This document shows, piece after piece, positions 1-5,616 of a DNA stretch of 8,213 bases. Made by a program: the position numbers and the translations under genes. The notes below the pieces were generated by a model. That model was not told where the DNA came from. It did no database searches and saw nothing but the letters and a program-made list of their open reading frames with translations. The stretch's first letter is position 1. Each line of letters starts with the position of its first letter. The DNA comes from Chromatiales bacterium (lineage in GTDB: Bacteria > Pseudomonadota > Gammaproteobacteria > UBA6429 > Thiohalophilaceae), in NCBI GenBank assembly GCA_024641465.1, contig JAHEDB010000081.1:1-8213 (forward strand), written 5' to 3'.

Positions 1-639
1 CACCTCAAAGAAATGTAGAAACTTTTGTCTGACCGCATTGTTGAGGCGAAGCACCTTGCAAAAACTGTCGAGCAGAAACATGCCGTCGGTCGGAGTGCTG
101 ACACAGACCGCCTTTTCGATCTGCATGTCGGTATGTTTGAGGGTGTAACCCAGCACGAAGGCACCGAAGGAATGGGCGATCACCGCCTTGATAGGGGCGT
201 AGTGTTTGGCGACGGCATGTACGGCCTCACTGATCTTGAACAGGGTGGTGGCCTTGCCGGGGCTCTGGCCGTGGCCGGGGGCATCGAGGGCGACCACGCG
301 ATATCCCGCACTGACCAGGGGGGCGGCAAAGGCGCCCATCTGACTGCCGCGGCCACTCCAGCCATGCAGTAACAGGATCGTTTCCTTACCCTCTCCCCAT
401 TCATATACCGCCACTGGCCCATGCGGGAGATCGAGAAAAGACTGTCTGGCCTGTTGTCGCCAGACCTGTTCGCGAGGCGGTTCGGGATAGCGGGGTGAGA
501 CAAACCAGTAACGATAGGCGCGTCGCGCCGCCCAGGTGGTGGAGAGTAATGACTGGATGCGAAAGGAAAGGCGCAGCCAGCGCAACAACGGCGGCGCCTT
601 GCGTTGTGTCTGACGCTTATTGGTATGCAGGGAGGGCAT
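1..639 (-). CDS. Alpha/beta hydrolase family protein (3' end outside window)
   Basis: The frame stays open for 213 codons from ATG 639-637 to the left edge, so the C-terminus is missing. Seen: a basic N-terminal region (about residues 1-60), then an alpha/beta-hydrolase core with strand-plus-oxyanion motif LLLHGWSGRG (89-98), the DAPGHGQS loop (119-126) and a nucleophile elbow AHSFGA with probable catalytic Ser157. The elbow has Ala where the classical GxSxG has Gly, a variant common in this superfamily. The acid and the catalytic His would lie beyond the edge. AAGGA lies 5 nt upstream of the ATG and supports this start. The family covers esterases, lipases, thioesterases and others; the substrate cannot be told. 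No signal peptide is obvious, so it is probably cytoplasmic. It lies 79 nt downstream of the LysR gene on the same strand, with a possible promoter of its own. Confidence 0.85.
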   Translation of the reverse strand, partial: MPSLHTNKRQTQRKAPPLLRWLRLSFRIQSLLSTTWAARRAYRYWFVSPRYPEPPREQVWRQQARQSFLDLPHGPVAVYEWGEGKETILLLHGWSGRGSQMGAFAAPLVSAGYRVVALDAPGHGQSPGKATTLFKISEAVHAVAKHYAPIKAVIAHSFGAFVLGYTLKHTDMQIEKAVCVSTPTDGMFLLDSFCKVLRLNNAVRQKFLHFFEV

Positions 640-677
640 GACAATCCTTTGGCCCGGTCTGGTCGGGAATGAACAAG

Positions 678-683
678 ATTATA
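678..683 (-). promoter_or_regulatory. Candidate -10 box for the alpha/beta hydrolase gene
   Basis: A perfect TATAAT reads on the minus strand about 40 nt upstream of the hydrolase ATG. The hexamer 17 nt upstream is TTAAGT, only 3 of 6 matches to the -35 consensus, so this is a weak sigma-70 promoter or one needing an activator. Inferred from sequence only. Confidence 0.4.
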
Positions 684-713
684 AAGGGATCAGCAGCGTT
701 ACTTAAAGGTGTG

Positions 714-728
714 GCAGATCAGATCTGC
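714..728. repeat. Perfect 15-bp palindrome over the LysR stop codon
   Basis: GCAGATC-A-GATCTGC is a perfect inverted repeat with one central base. It contains the TGA stop (721-719) of the LysR regulator gene. There is no following T-run, so it is not a standard intrinsic terminator. It could be an operator for the downstream hydrolase gene or simply chance. Confidence 0.5.
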
Positions 729-1594
729 GTCACGACCTTACGGGAATCGGCCTTTTCAGGCACAAAGTACTGACAGGCATGTTTGATTAGATCGAGCTGA
801 TTGTGGTTGTGGTGATAGAGGGCGTATACCACGCGGTCGATAGCGGGTGCGTCCTTGACACGATAAAGCTGGCCGGCGTCGATGTAGCGGCTCACCATGG
901 GCTCGGTAATATAGGCTGTGCCGCCACGGCTGAGGATGATGTCGCGCGCCAGGCGCGCCAGCATCACGCGCATGCTGGGGATGGGGGCATCGGGAAAATA
1001 GCGGGCGTGGGCATTGGCGAAGGAGGTGCCCCAGTCTACCAGGATATAGTCTTTCTTCATGGCATCGACGGCGCTGAGATTCGGTGTCGAGGAGACCATG
1101 ATCAGGGGCACATGGGCTGCCTCGACACACTCCAGATCACCGGATTGAGGGTCATCAAATACGAAGGCCATGTCAATGCTGCGCTCCTGGGTGCGGCGCA
1201 GTAATACATCCGGGGAATGTACCTCGGCGTGCAGGATGAGCCCGGGTCGGGTCTGATACAGGAACTGGATCCAGTCCTGCAGGATGGAGTCCCACAAACT
1301 GGTCGCGGCGCCAACCACCAGGGGGATGTGATCACCCTCGGCGATGCCGATCTCCTGCCGGGCGCGTACCCAGTTGGTGACGATATTCTCGGCATAGCGG
1401 ATCAATCGATGTCCGGCATCGGTGAGCTTGATGTTGTTGCGTTGGCGGACGAACAGCGGCATGCCGATCTGGTCTTCGAGCATCTTGATGCGTGCACTGA
1501 CCGTAGACTGGCTTACATAAAGGTTATTCGCGGCCTGCCCAAAGTGGCGGGTGCGATTGACTTCCAGGAAGGTTTTCAGGGCGTCGATGTCCAT
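719..1594 (-). CDS. LysR-family transcriptional regulator, HdfR-like
   Basis: The product is 291 residues, typical for LysR proteins. The N-terminus (about 1-60) is a winged helix-turn-helix; stretches such as LKTFLEVNRTRHFGQAA and VRQRNNIKLTDAGHRL are strongly reminiscent of Escherichia coli HdfR. Residues about 90-280 form the two-lobed effector-binding domain, including HdfR-like TSLWDSILQDWI. In E. coli HdfR represses the flagellar master operon flhDC and has been linked to activation of gltBD (glutamate synthase); whether this protein does either is unknown. The C-terminal half is clearly diverged, so I give no gene symbol. ATG 1594-1592 is chosen because the HTH begins at once (MDIDALKTF); its Shine-Dalgarno is weak (CAGG about 8 nt upstream). 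It is divergent from the small exported-protein gene and may autoregulate from the shared region, as LysR proteins often do. Confidence 0.9.
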   Translation of the reverse strand: MDIDALKTFLEVNRTRHFGQAANNLYVSQSTVSARIKMLEDQIGMPLFVRQRNNIKLTDAGHRLIRYAENIVTNWVRARQEIGIAEGDHIPLVVGAATSLWDSILQDWIQFLYQTRPGLILHAEVHSPDVLLRRTQERSIDMAFVFDDPQSGDLECVEAAHVPLIMVSSTPNLSAVDAMKKDYILVDWGTSFANAHARYFPDAPIPSMRVMLARLARDIILSRGGTAYITEPMVSRYIDAGQLYRVKDAPAIDRVVYALYHHNHNQLDLIKHACQYFVPEKADSRKVVTQI

Positions 1595-1607
1595 GGAGCA
1601 GCCTGTG

Positions 1608-1636
1608 ATTATAGTTTTGTTTGATTATAGTCCCAA
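1608..1636 (-). promoter_or_regulatory. Candidate sigma-70 promoter of the LysR gene
   Basis: On the minus strand TTGGGA (1636-1631, 4 of 6 to -35) is followed after exactly 17 nt by a perfect TATAAT (1613-1608). Transcription would start near 1601, leaving a leader of only about 7 nt, so translation would be nearly leaderless. A second TATAAT lies 16 bp upstream (1629-1624), inside a repeated GATTATAG, but lacks a convincing -35. Inferred by eye. Confidence 0.5.
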
Positions 1637-1769
1637 ATCGTCAGAATTGGAGATACCGATGGAGGAATTTTGTGGATTCTTTGGCTAAAAAAGGCGCTAG
1701 TTGTTTTGTTCTCGATGTGGGTGCTGCTAACTATAAACTAAATAATGCCTGGTCGATTATGCTTTTGCA

Positions 1770-1798
1770 TTGAAAGGGTCAATAAATCTCGTTTTATT
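1770..1798 (+). promoter_or_regulatory. Weak candidate sigma-70 promoter for the small exported-protein gene
   Basis: TTGAAA (1770-1775) lies 17 nt from TTTATT (1793-1798), each 4 of 6 to consensus. This would give a start near 1805 and a leader of about 90 nt. In AT-rich DNA such matches arise by chance, so this is a tentative placement. Confidence 0.25.
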
Positions 1799-1893
1799 TT
1801 CATCACGAAAGGGACTAAATAGCCGTTAAGACTGTTTTAGATCGAGACTGGCGGCACGAGTTGCCTTGACTATTTTAAGTGGAGCGGATGGAT

Positions 1894-2130
1894 ATGAAAA
1901 ACAACAGTTTTGTGTTGGCTATGGTAGTGGTGCTGGGTGGATTCATGCCTTTTAGCAGTTATGCAGTGGATACAAAGGCGGCTGAAGAGGATATCAAGGT
2001 CACCTGTAGGGAAGAATCTAAAAACGCCGAAAGCGCAGAAATCTATTATGCGGAATGCGTGGCGGACAAACTACAGGCCTTACGGGAGAATCAGAGTGGA
2101 AATGCGGACGTGCGTCCTGAAAAGGGTTAA
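1894..2130 (+). CDS. Small exported two-cysteine protein of unknown function
   Basis: The product is 78 residues from ATG 1894. I do not recognise the family. Residues 1-24 form a clear Sec signal peptide: MKNN, a hydrophobic core, and a likely cut after SYA (Ala24). The mature part is about 54 residues, charged and probably helical, with two cysteines 17 positions apart (VTCREES and YAECVAD) that could form one disulfide in the periplasm and tie a helical hairpin. There is no lipobox. Upstream in-frame starts are GTG 1879 and ATG 1888. I prefer 1894 because it gives a standard signal-peptide N-terminus and puts GGAG (1881-1884) at a workable 9 nt, whereas ATG 1888 would be only 3 nt from it. 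It stands alone, divergent from the LysR gene and ending at a strong terminator shared with ntrC. Export and a real gene are well supported; function is open. Confidence 0.75.
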   Translation: MKNNSFVLAMVVVLGGFMPFSSYAVDTKAAEEDIKVTCREESKNAESAEIYYAECVADKLQALRENQSGNADVRPEKG

Positions 2131-2163
2131 TGCACGCCTGAGTGATTAGTTAACGTATGAATT

Positions 2164-2196
2164 AAAAAACCGAAGCCATTGGCTTCGGTTTTTTTT
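2164..2196. terminator. Bidirectional intrinsic terminator between the small gene and ntrC
   Basis: A 9-bp stem ACCGAAGCC (2169-2177) / GGCTTCGGT (2181-2189) with an ATT loop is followed by T8 (2189-2196) on the plus strand and preceded by A6 (2164-2169), which reads as T6 on the minus strand. It lies between converging genes and can stop both. The ntrC stop codon TAA (2197-2195) sits in the A/T flank of the hairpin. Confidence 0.92.
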
Positions 2197-3601
2197 ATAC
2201 CGTTTCTTCCAGTCCCAGTTCCTTGATCTTGCGTGTCAGGGTATTTCGCCCCCAGCCCAGCAGGGCGGCGGCGTCCTGGCGGCGGCCACCGGATTTTTGC
2301 ATCGCGGTTTCGATCATGATGCGTTCAAATTCCGGCGTGGCGCTGTCGAGGATGCCGGACTCGCCATTGGCCAGTTGTCGTTCGGCCCAGCGGCGCAGGG
2401 AATCCTGCCACTTCATATCCGTGCCGGTGCTGACCGTGGTCTCTTTTAACTCGGGCGGCAGGTCATCGATATGGATCTCCTGGCCCGGTGACATCACCGT
2501 CAACCAGTGACAGACATTCTCCAGTTGCCGTACGTTACCCTGCCAGTTGAGTCCGGCGAGGTATTGCGCGGCGCCTTTATCGAGAGACTTGGCTTCCATG
2601 CCGAGTGACTTGGCGGCGCTGTTGAGGAAGTGCCGGGCCAGGCTGGGAATATCTTCCCGCCGTTCTCGCAGCGGTGGGATATGGATCCGAATGACGTTGA
2701 GACGATGAAACAGATCCTCGCGGAACAGCCCATCGCTGACGCGTTTTTCGAGGTTCTGGTGGGTGGCGGCGATGATGCGCACATCCACCTTCACCGGTTG
2801 ATGGCCGCCGACACGATAGAACTCACCATCGGCCAGCACTCGTAATAAACGGGTTTGTAGTTCGGCGGGCATGTCGCCGATCTCATCGAGAAATAGCGTG
2901 CCGCCGTTGGCCTGTTCGAATCGGCCCTGGCGGGCATTTTGCGCGCCGGTGAAGGCGCCCTTTTCATGGCCAAACAATTCCGACTCCAGTAAATCGCGCG
3001 GGATCGCCGCCATGTTGAGGGCGATGAAGGGTTTGCTGGCGCGTGGACTGTGGCGATGCAGGGCCTGCGCCACCAGTTCCTTACCGGTGCCGGATTCACC
3101 ATTGATCAACACGGTGATGTTGGAACGTGACAGCCGACCGATGGCGCGAAACACCTCCTGCATGGAGGGTGCGGCGCCGATGATCTCGGGCACGGCAAGA
3201 TTGTCACCGGCCTGGGTCGTGTTGGCCTGACTGCGGCGGTGTTGTACCGCGCGTCGCGCCAGGTCCACGGCCTCATCGACATCAAACGGTTTGGGCAGAT
3301 ATTCAAACGCGCCGCCCTCGTAGGCCGATACCGCGCTGTCCAGATCGGAGTGGGCGGTGATAATGATGATCGGCAGATTGGGGTGATCGGCGTGGATCTG
3401 TTTGAGCAGGGTCAACCCGTCCATGCCCGGCATGCGAATGTCGGTGATGATCGCATCGGGGGTTTTTTTGTGCAGTTGGCGCAGTACACCATCGGCGCTG
3501 TCAAAGGTTTCGACTTCCATATCGGCCTGTTTCAGCGCCTTGTCCAGCACCCAGCGAATGGAGCGGTCGTCGTCGACAACCCAGATACAGTCCTTAGTCA
3601 T
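2195..3601 (-). CDS. ntrC: Nitrogen regulation response regulator NtrC (NR(I)), sigma-54 activator
   Basis: When phosphorylated by NtrB, NtrC binds enhancer palindromes and uses ATP to open sigma-54 promoters of nitrogen-assimilation genes. The product is 468 residues against 469 in E. coli. Receiver domain about 4-120: acidic Asp11/Asp12, phospho-acceptor Asp54 (TDIRMPG), Thr82 and Lys104. AAA+ domain about 140-375: Walker A GESGTGKE (168-175), the sigma-54-contacting GAFTGA loop (215-220), Walker B LFLDE (Asp239, Glu240) and arginine-finger region FREDLFHRL. A C-terminal Fis-type helix-turn-helix lies in the last 40 residues (RRQDAAALLGWGRNTLTRKI). I chose ATG 3601 over an upstream in-frame start at 3652 because MTKDCIWVVDDD matches the family N-terminus; GGGGA lies upstream inside ntrB. 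It overlaps ntrB by 8 nt (ATGACTAA), implying translational coupling. No key residue is missing. Confidence 0.97.
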   Translation of the reverse strand: MTKDCIWVVDDDRSIRWVLDKALKQADMEVETFDSADGVLRQLHKKTPDAIITDIRMPGMDGLTLLKQIHADHPNLPIIIITAHSDLDSAVSAYEGGAFEYLPKPFDVDEAVDLARRAVQHRRSQANTTQAGDNLAVPEIIGAAPSMQEVFRAIGRLSRSNITVLINGESGTGKELVAQALHRHSPRASKPFIALNMAAIPRDLLESELFGHEKGAFTGAQNARQGRFEQANGGTLFLDEIGDMPAELQTRLLRVLADGEFYRVGGHQPVKVDVRIIAATHQNLEKRVSDGLFREDLFHRLNVIRIHIPPLRERREDIPSLARHFLNSAAKSLGMEAKSLDKGAAQYLAGLNWQGNVRQLENVCHWLTVMSPGQEIHIDDLPPELKETTVSTGTDMKWQDSLRRWAERQLANGESGILDSATPEFERIMIETAMQKSGGRRQDAAALLGWGRNTLTRKIKELGLEETV

Positions 3602-4694
3602 GCGTGTGTTCCCCGGCCGTGATCGGTAAGATGATTGAAAATATGGTTTCACCCGGTTTGCTGTCGCATTCGATCAGCCCGCCGTGTTGTTGAATCAGTG
3701 TTTGGGCGATGGACAGACCCAGGCCCGTGCCGTCGGCGCGGCCGGTGATCATCGGGAAGAAGATCTGTTCCTTGATGTTTTCCGGTACACCGGGACCGTT
3801 GTCGATGATCTGGATATTGGCGGCGAGGCGGTGGCTCTCCTGCCCAATGGTGTATTTGCGCAGGATACGGGTGCGAATGCGGATCTCACCCTTATCATTC
3901 ATCGCCTGACAGGCGTTACGCACGATATTCAAAATGGCCTGAATGAGTTGATCCGGATCGGCGGTGACGTCGGGGATACTCGGGTCATAATCGCGCTGGA
4001 TCTGGATCGCCGTGTGTTTTTCCGCCAGCACCAGGCTGCGTACCCGTTCCAGCACTTCAATAATATTGACCGCCTTCTTACGCGGCATGCTGTTGGGGCC
4101 GAGGATGCGATTGACCAGATTCTGCAGGCGATCCGCCTCTTCGATGATCACCCGGGTGTAATCCTTGAGCGACTCATCGTGTAATTCCTTTTCCAGCAGC
4201 TGCGCTGCGCCGCGCAGACCGCCGAGGGGATTCTTCACTTCATGGGCCAGGCCGCGCAACAATTCGCGGGTGGCCTTTTGTTGCGCCACCAGGCTTTCGT
4301 CGCGGGTGATGCGCAGCAGGCGGTCGAGACGATTCATCTCGACCATCAATTCCTTTTCGGCCTGATCGTTGTGCAGCGCGGTGACGATCATGTCGACGGT
4401 GATCTCCTGTTGCGCCAGCAACAGCAGTTTTTGTTCATGCTTGGTTATGGGGTGGCCGGTGGTCAGCACCTCTTGCAGGGCATTGAGCATGGGCGCGTCG
4501 ATGTGCAACAGCTCCACCAGCGGCAGACCGAGCAGGCGGGGTGCGCTGACGGCAAACAGCATTTCACCGGCGGGGTTGATATAGCGCAGGCGCAGGTTTC
4601 GATCAAACAGCAACACTACCGAGTGCAGGGTATCCAGCACACGTTGTTTGATCATGCTATCTGTCTTATCGGTCATTGGGGCCACGGCATTCAT
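3594..4694 (-). CDS. ntrB: Nitrogen regulation sensor histidine kinase NtrB (NR(II))
   Basis: This cytoplasmic kinase/phosphatase phosphorylates NtrC under nitrogen limitation and, when bound by PII, dephosphorylates it. The product is 366 residues, slightly longer than the E. coli protein. An N-terminal PAS domain spans about 15-125 (SVVLLFDRNLRLRYINPAGE). The HisKA H-box LRGLAHEVKNPLGG carries phospho-acceptor His151. The ATPase domain has N-box NIVRNACQAM (Asn260), G1 DNGPG (298-302) and G2 GTGLGL (322-327). No membrane segment is present, as expected. The start is uncertain: ATG 4694, ATG 4676 (Met7) and ATG 4655 (Met14) are all in frame and none has a good Shine-Dalgarno. The predicted sigma-54 promoter would start RNA near 4696, only 2 nt before the first ATG, so Met7 may be the true start. 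It forms an operon with ntrC. Confidence 0.96.
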   Translation of the reverse strand: MNAVAPMTDKTDSMIKQRVLDTLHSVVLLFDRNLRLRYINPAGEMLFAVSAPRLLGLPLVELLHIDAPMLNALQEVLTTGHPITKHEQKLLLLAQQEITVDMIVTALHNDQAEKELMVEMNRLDRLLRITRDESLVAQQKATRELLRGLAHEVKNPLGGLRGAAQLLEKELHDESLKDYTRVIIEEADRLQNLVNRILGPNSMPRKKAVNIIEVLERVRSLVLAEKHTAIQIQRDYDPSIPDVTADPDQLIQAILNIVRNACQAMNDKGEIRIRTRILRKYTIGQESHRLAANIQIIDNGPGVPENIKEQIFFPMITGRADGTGLGLSIAQTLIQQHGGLIECDSKPGETIFSIILPITAGEHTHD

Positions 4695-4706
4695 GGATTA
4701 GCATTT

Positions 4707-4722
4707 TGCAATATTCAAACCA
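4707..4722 (-). promoter_or_regulatory. Predicted sigma-54 promoter of ntrBC
   Basis: The minus strand reads TGGTTTGAATATTGCA. It has the invariant GG and GC 10 nt apart and a perfect -12 element TTGCA; the -24 element has TGG but lacks the usual CAC. The start would be near 4696. Together with the upstream IHF-like and NtrC-like sites this forms a complete NtrC-dependent promoter set. Inferred by motif. Confidence 0.65.
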
Positions 4723-4771
4723 GCTTTGGTCAGACTTGGTGCAATTGCTCGGGATGGCTGGCAGTAGTTTG

Positions 4772-4784
4772 TAACCTATTGATT
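4772..4784 (-). promoter_or_regulatory. Candidate IHF site upstream of ntrBC
   Basis: AATCAATAGGTTA on the minus strand matches the IHF core WATCAANNNNTTR exactly. It is centred about 82 nt upstream of the predicted sigma-54 start, between promoter and NtrC site, the usual place for IHF to bend DNA and bring NtrC to the polymerase. It lies in an AT-rich stretch next to the palindrome TGATTAATCA (4780-4789). Confidence 0.55.
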
Positions 4785-4865
4785 AATCAGAATATAAAAG
4801 TCTGTAATTCGGTGGTTTCGGCATGTGTGATGGGCAGCCGTCGAGGTACTGGTGACTCATATTAG

Positions 4866-4882
4866 CGCAATTTATATTTGCG
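4866..4882. promoter_or_regulatory. Weak NtrC-like palindrome next to the ntrBC enhancer
   Basis: CGCAA-N7-TTGCG has the same 5-7-5 geometry as the neighbouring NtrC site and directly abuts it, with centres 17 bp apart. The arms differ from the NtrC half-site TGCAC, so this may be a low-affinity cooperative site or another operator. Confidence 0.35.
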
Positions 4883-4899
4883 TGCACCAAAATAGTGCA
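4883..4899. promoter_or_regulatory. Predicted NtrC enhancer site upstream of ntrBC
   Basis: TGCACCAAAATAGTGCA is a 17-bp palindrome with 5-bp arms and 7-bp spacer, the form of enterobacterial NtrC sites. The arms extend to 8 bp with one mismatch (4880-4887 and 4895-4902). It starts 23 bp downstream of the DUF4124 gene's stop and is centred about 195 nt upstream of the predicted ntrB start of transcription. Autoregulation of ntrBC is the likely role. Confidence 0.75.
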
Positions 4900-4921
4900 T
4901 GCAGAAGGGGGCTTGTTGTTA

Positions 4922-5524
4922 CTAGTGGCCGGCCGCGGGTTTTTTGAATTGGCGTAGCAAATAGAACGTAATGGGATCGGCGCTGATCAGCACCTTATTA
5001 CTTTGGTCGACGACGCGGACGAGCAGGGTGTGGCTGCCGCGCTCGGTATTCTTCAATGACGCCGGGCCAGCGGCCTTGAGCACACTCTTGCCATCGACCA
5101 GGTATTCGACCTGATGGCCCAATCCGGCCTGCAGGGCGGGTGTCAGGCTGAAGCTGACATTGATATCGCCGTTATTGGAGCGAACCGCCTCGTTACGGGC
5201 CGGGCTGGTAATGCTGAGTGCGGTGTAAGGGCTGCTGGAGGCAACGACTGGCTTGATCTTCACCTGCGGTTCAGACCTGGGGACAGGGGTGGAGGCGGCA
5301 GGCGGGGGGGCGGCGAATTTATAGGTTGGCAGGGCCTCCATCTTGAGTTCTTCCGAGCCCCTGGTCGGCTGGTCACTAAACTCGACGACTCCGTCCGGGT
5401 GGAATTTGCGAAAGACCTTTTTGTCTTCGTCGGCCTGCGGGGCCGGGTCCGCGGCGGTGGCCGTTATCAGGGGGATAAGCAGACTGGCAAAAATAAGGGT
5501 CGGAATGAACGAGGGCTTTAACAT
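4922..5524 (-). CDS. Secreted DUF4124-domain protein with C-terminal Ig-like region
   Basis: The product is 200 residues. A Sec signal peptide covers about 1-25 (likely cut after TATA, before ADPAPQ). Residues about 36-58 resemble DUF4124, a short module typified by aromatic-basic, DG-V and FSDxP motifs (here KVFRKFHPDGVVEFSDQP). A Pro/Ala-rich linker follows (about 63-98), then a beta-rich segment (about 100-190; SITSPARNEAVRSNNGDI, VEYLVDGKSVL, GSHTLLVRVVD) that looks like an Ig or fibronectin-type fold, as in envelope proteins. Function is unknown; the periplasm is the likely location. ATG 5524 is chosen because a stop codon lies in frame just upstream; its Shine-Dalgarno is poor (AAAG). 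It lies between glnA, which ends in a strong terminator, and ntrB, so its expression depends on read-through or a promoter I cannot see. A seven-C run in the coding strand (5310-5304) encodes part of APPPAA. Confidence 0.82.
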   Translation of the reverse strand: MLKPSFIPTLIFASLLIPLITATAADPAPQADEDKKVFRKFHPDGVVEFSDQPTRGSEELKMEALPTYKFAAPPPAASTPVPRSEPQVKIKPVVASSSPYTALSITSPARNEAVRSNNGDINVSFSLTPALQAGLGHQVEYLVDGKSVLKAAGPASLKNTERGSHTLLVRVVDQSNKVLISADPITFYLLRQFKKPAAGH

Positions 5525-5535
5525 GCTTTAAGCAT
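5523..5535. repeat. 13-bp palindrome over the DUF4124 gene's start codon
   Basis: ATGCTT-T-AAGCAT is a perfect inverted repeat whose left end includes the start codon (5524-5522) on the minus strand. It could fold as a short 5-bp hairpin in the mRNA, hindering initiation, or be an operator. It is short enough to be chance. Confidence 0.4.
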
Positions 5536-5564
5536 AAACAAGCCTTGCCTGTTTCGCCAGCCAT

Positions 5565-5591
5565 AAAAAAAACGCCCCCTTGCGGGGGCGT
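5565..5591 (-). terminator. Intrinsic terminator of glnA
   Basis: Read on the minus strand, an 8-bp GC-rich stem ACGCCCCC/GGGGGCGT with a 4-nt loop is followed at once by eight T (A-run 5565-5572 on the plus strand). It lies 25 nt past the glnA stop and 41 nt before the DUF4124 gene. The plus-strand side lacks a T-run, so it acts in one direction. It should largely uncouple glnA from DUF4124-ntrBC transcription. Confidence 0.92.
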
Positions 5592-5616
5592 CCTTGTCTT
5601 GCAAACAGCGTCTGGA

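Larger units (their letters stand above)
1595..1893. other. Divergent AT-rich intergenic region between the LysR gene and the small exported-protein gene
   Basis: About 300 bp without a supported ORF, noticeably richer in A and T than the flanking genes. It holds the LysR promoter elements with a GATTATAG direct repeat (1607-1614 and 1623-1630), and a loose inverted pair CCAA/TTGG around 1633-1650 that may be an operator half. The repeated heptamer GAAAGGG (1772-1778 and 1807-1813) is 35 bp apart. A weak sigma-70-like promoter for the rightward gene is near 1770-1798. I recognise no riboswitch or small-RNA family here. Confidence 0.5.

Noticed and set aside
25..372. 115-codon plus-strand open frame
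   Set aside because: Antisense to the alpha/beta hydrolase, which shows clear motifs in the open minus-strand frame.
180..644. 154-codon minus-strand open frame starting at TTG 644
   Set aside because: Overlaps the hydrolase in another frame; Arg/Pro/Cys-rich translation with no domain. The hydrolase frame has the motifs and the Shine-Dalgarno.
1866..1871. TTGACT as the -35 box of the small gene
   Set aside because: A matching -10 would fall at about 1889-1894, inside the ribosome-binding and start-codon region, and no TATAAT-like hexamer is there.
4780..4789. Palindrome TGATTAATCA as an independent operator
   Set aside because: It is 10 bp, AT-rich and overlaps the exact IHF core match; it needs no separate explanation.
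4242..4865. 207-codon plus-strand open frame antisense to the ntrB 5' end
   Set aside because: Low-complexity Gln/Gly-rich translation opposite ntrB, running into the ntrBC regulatory region; no supporting start signals.
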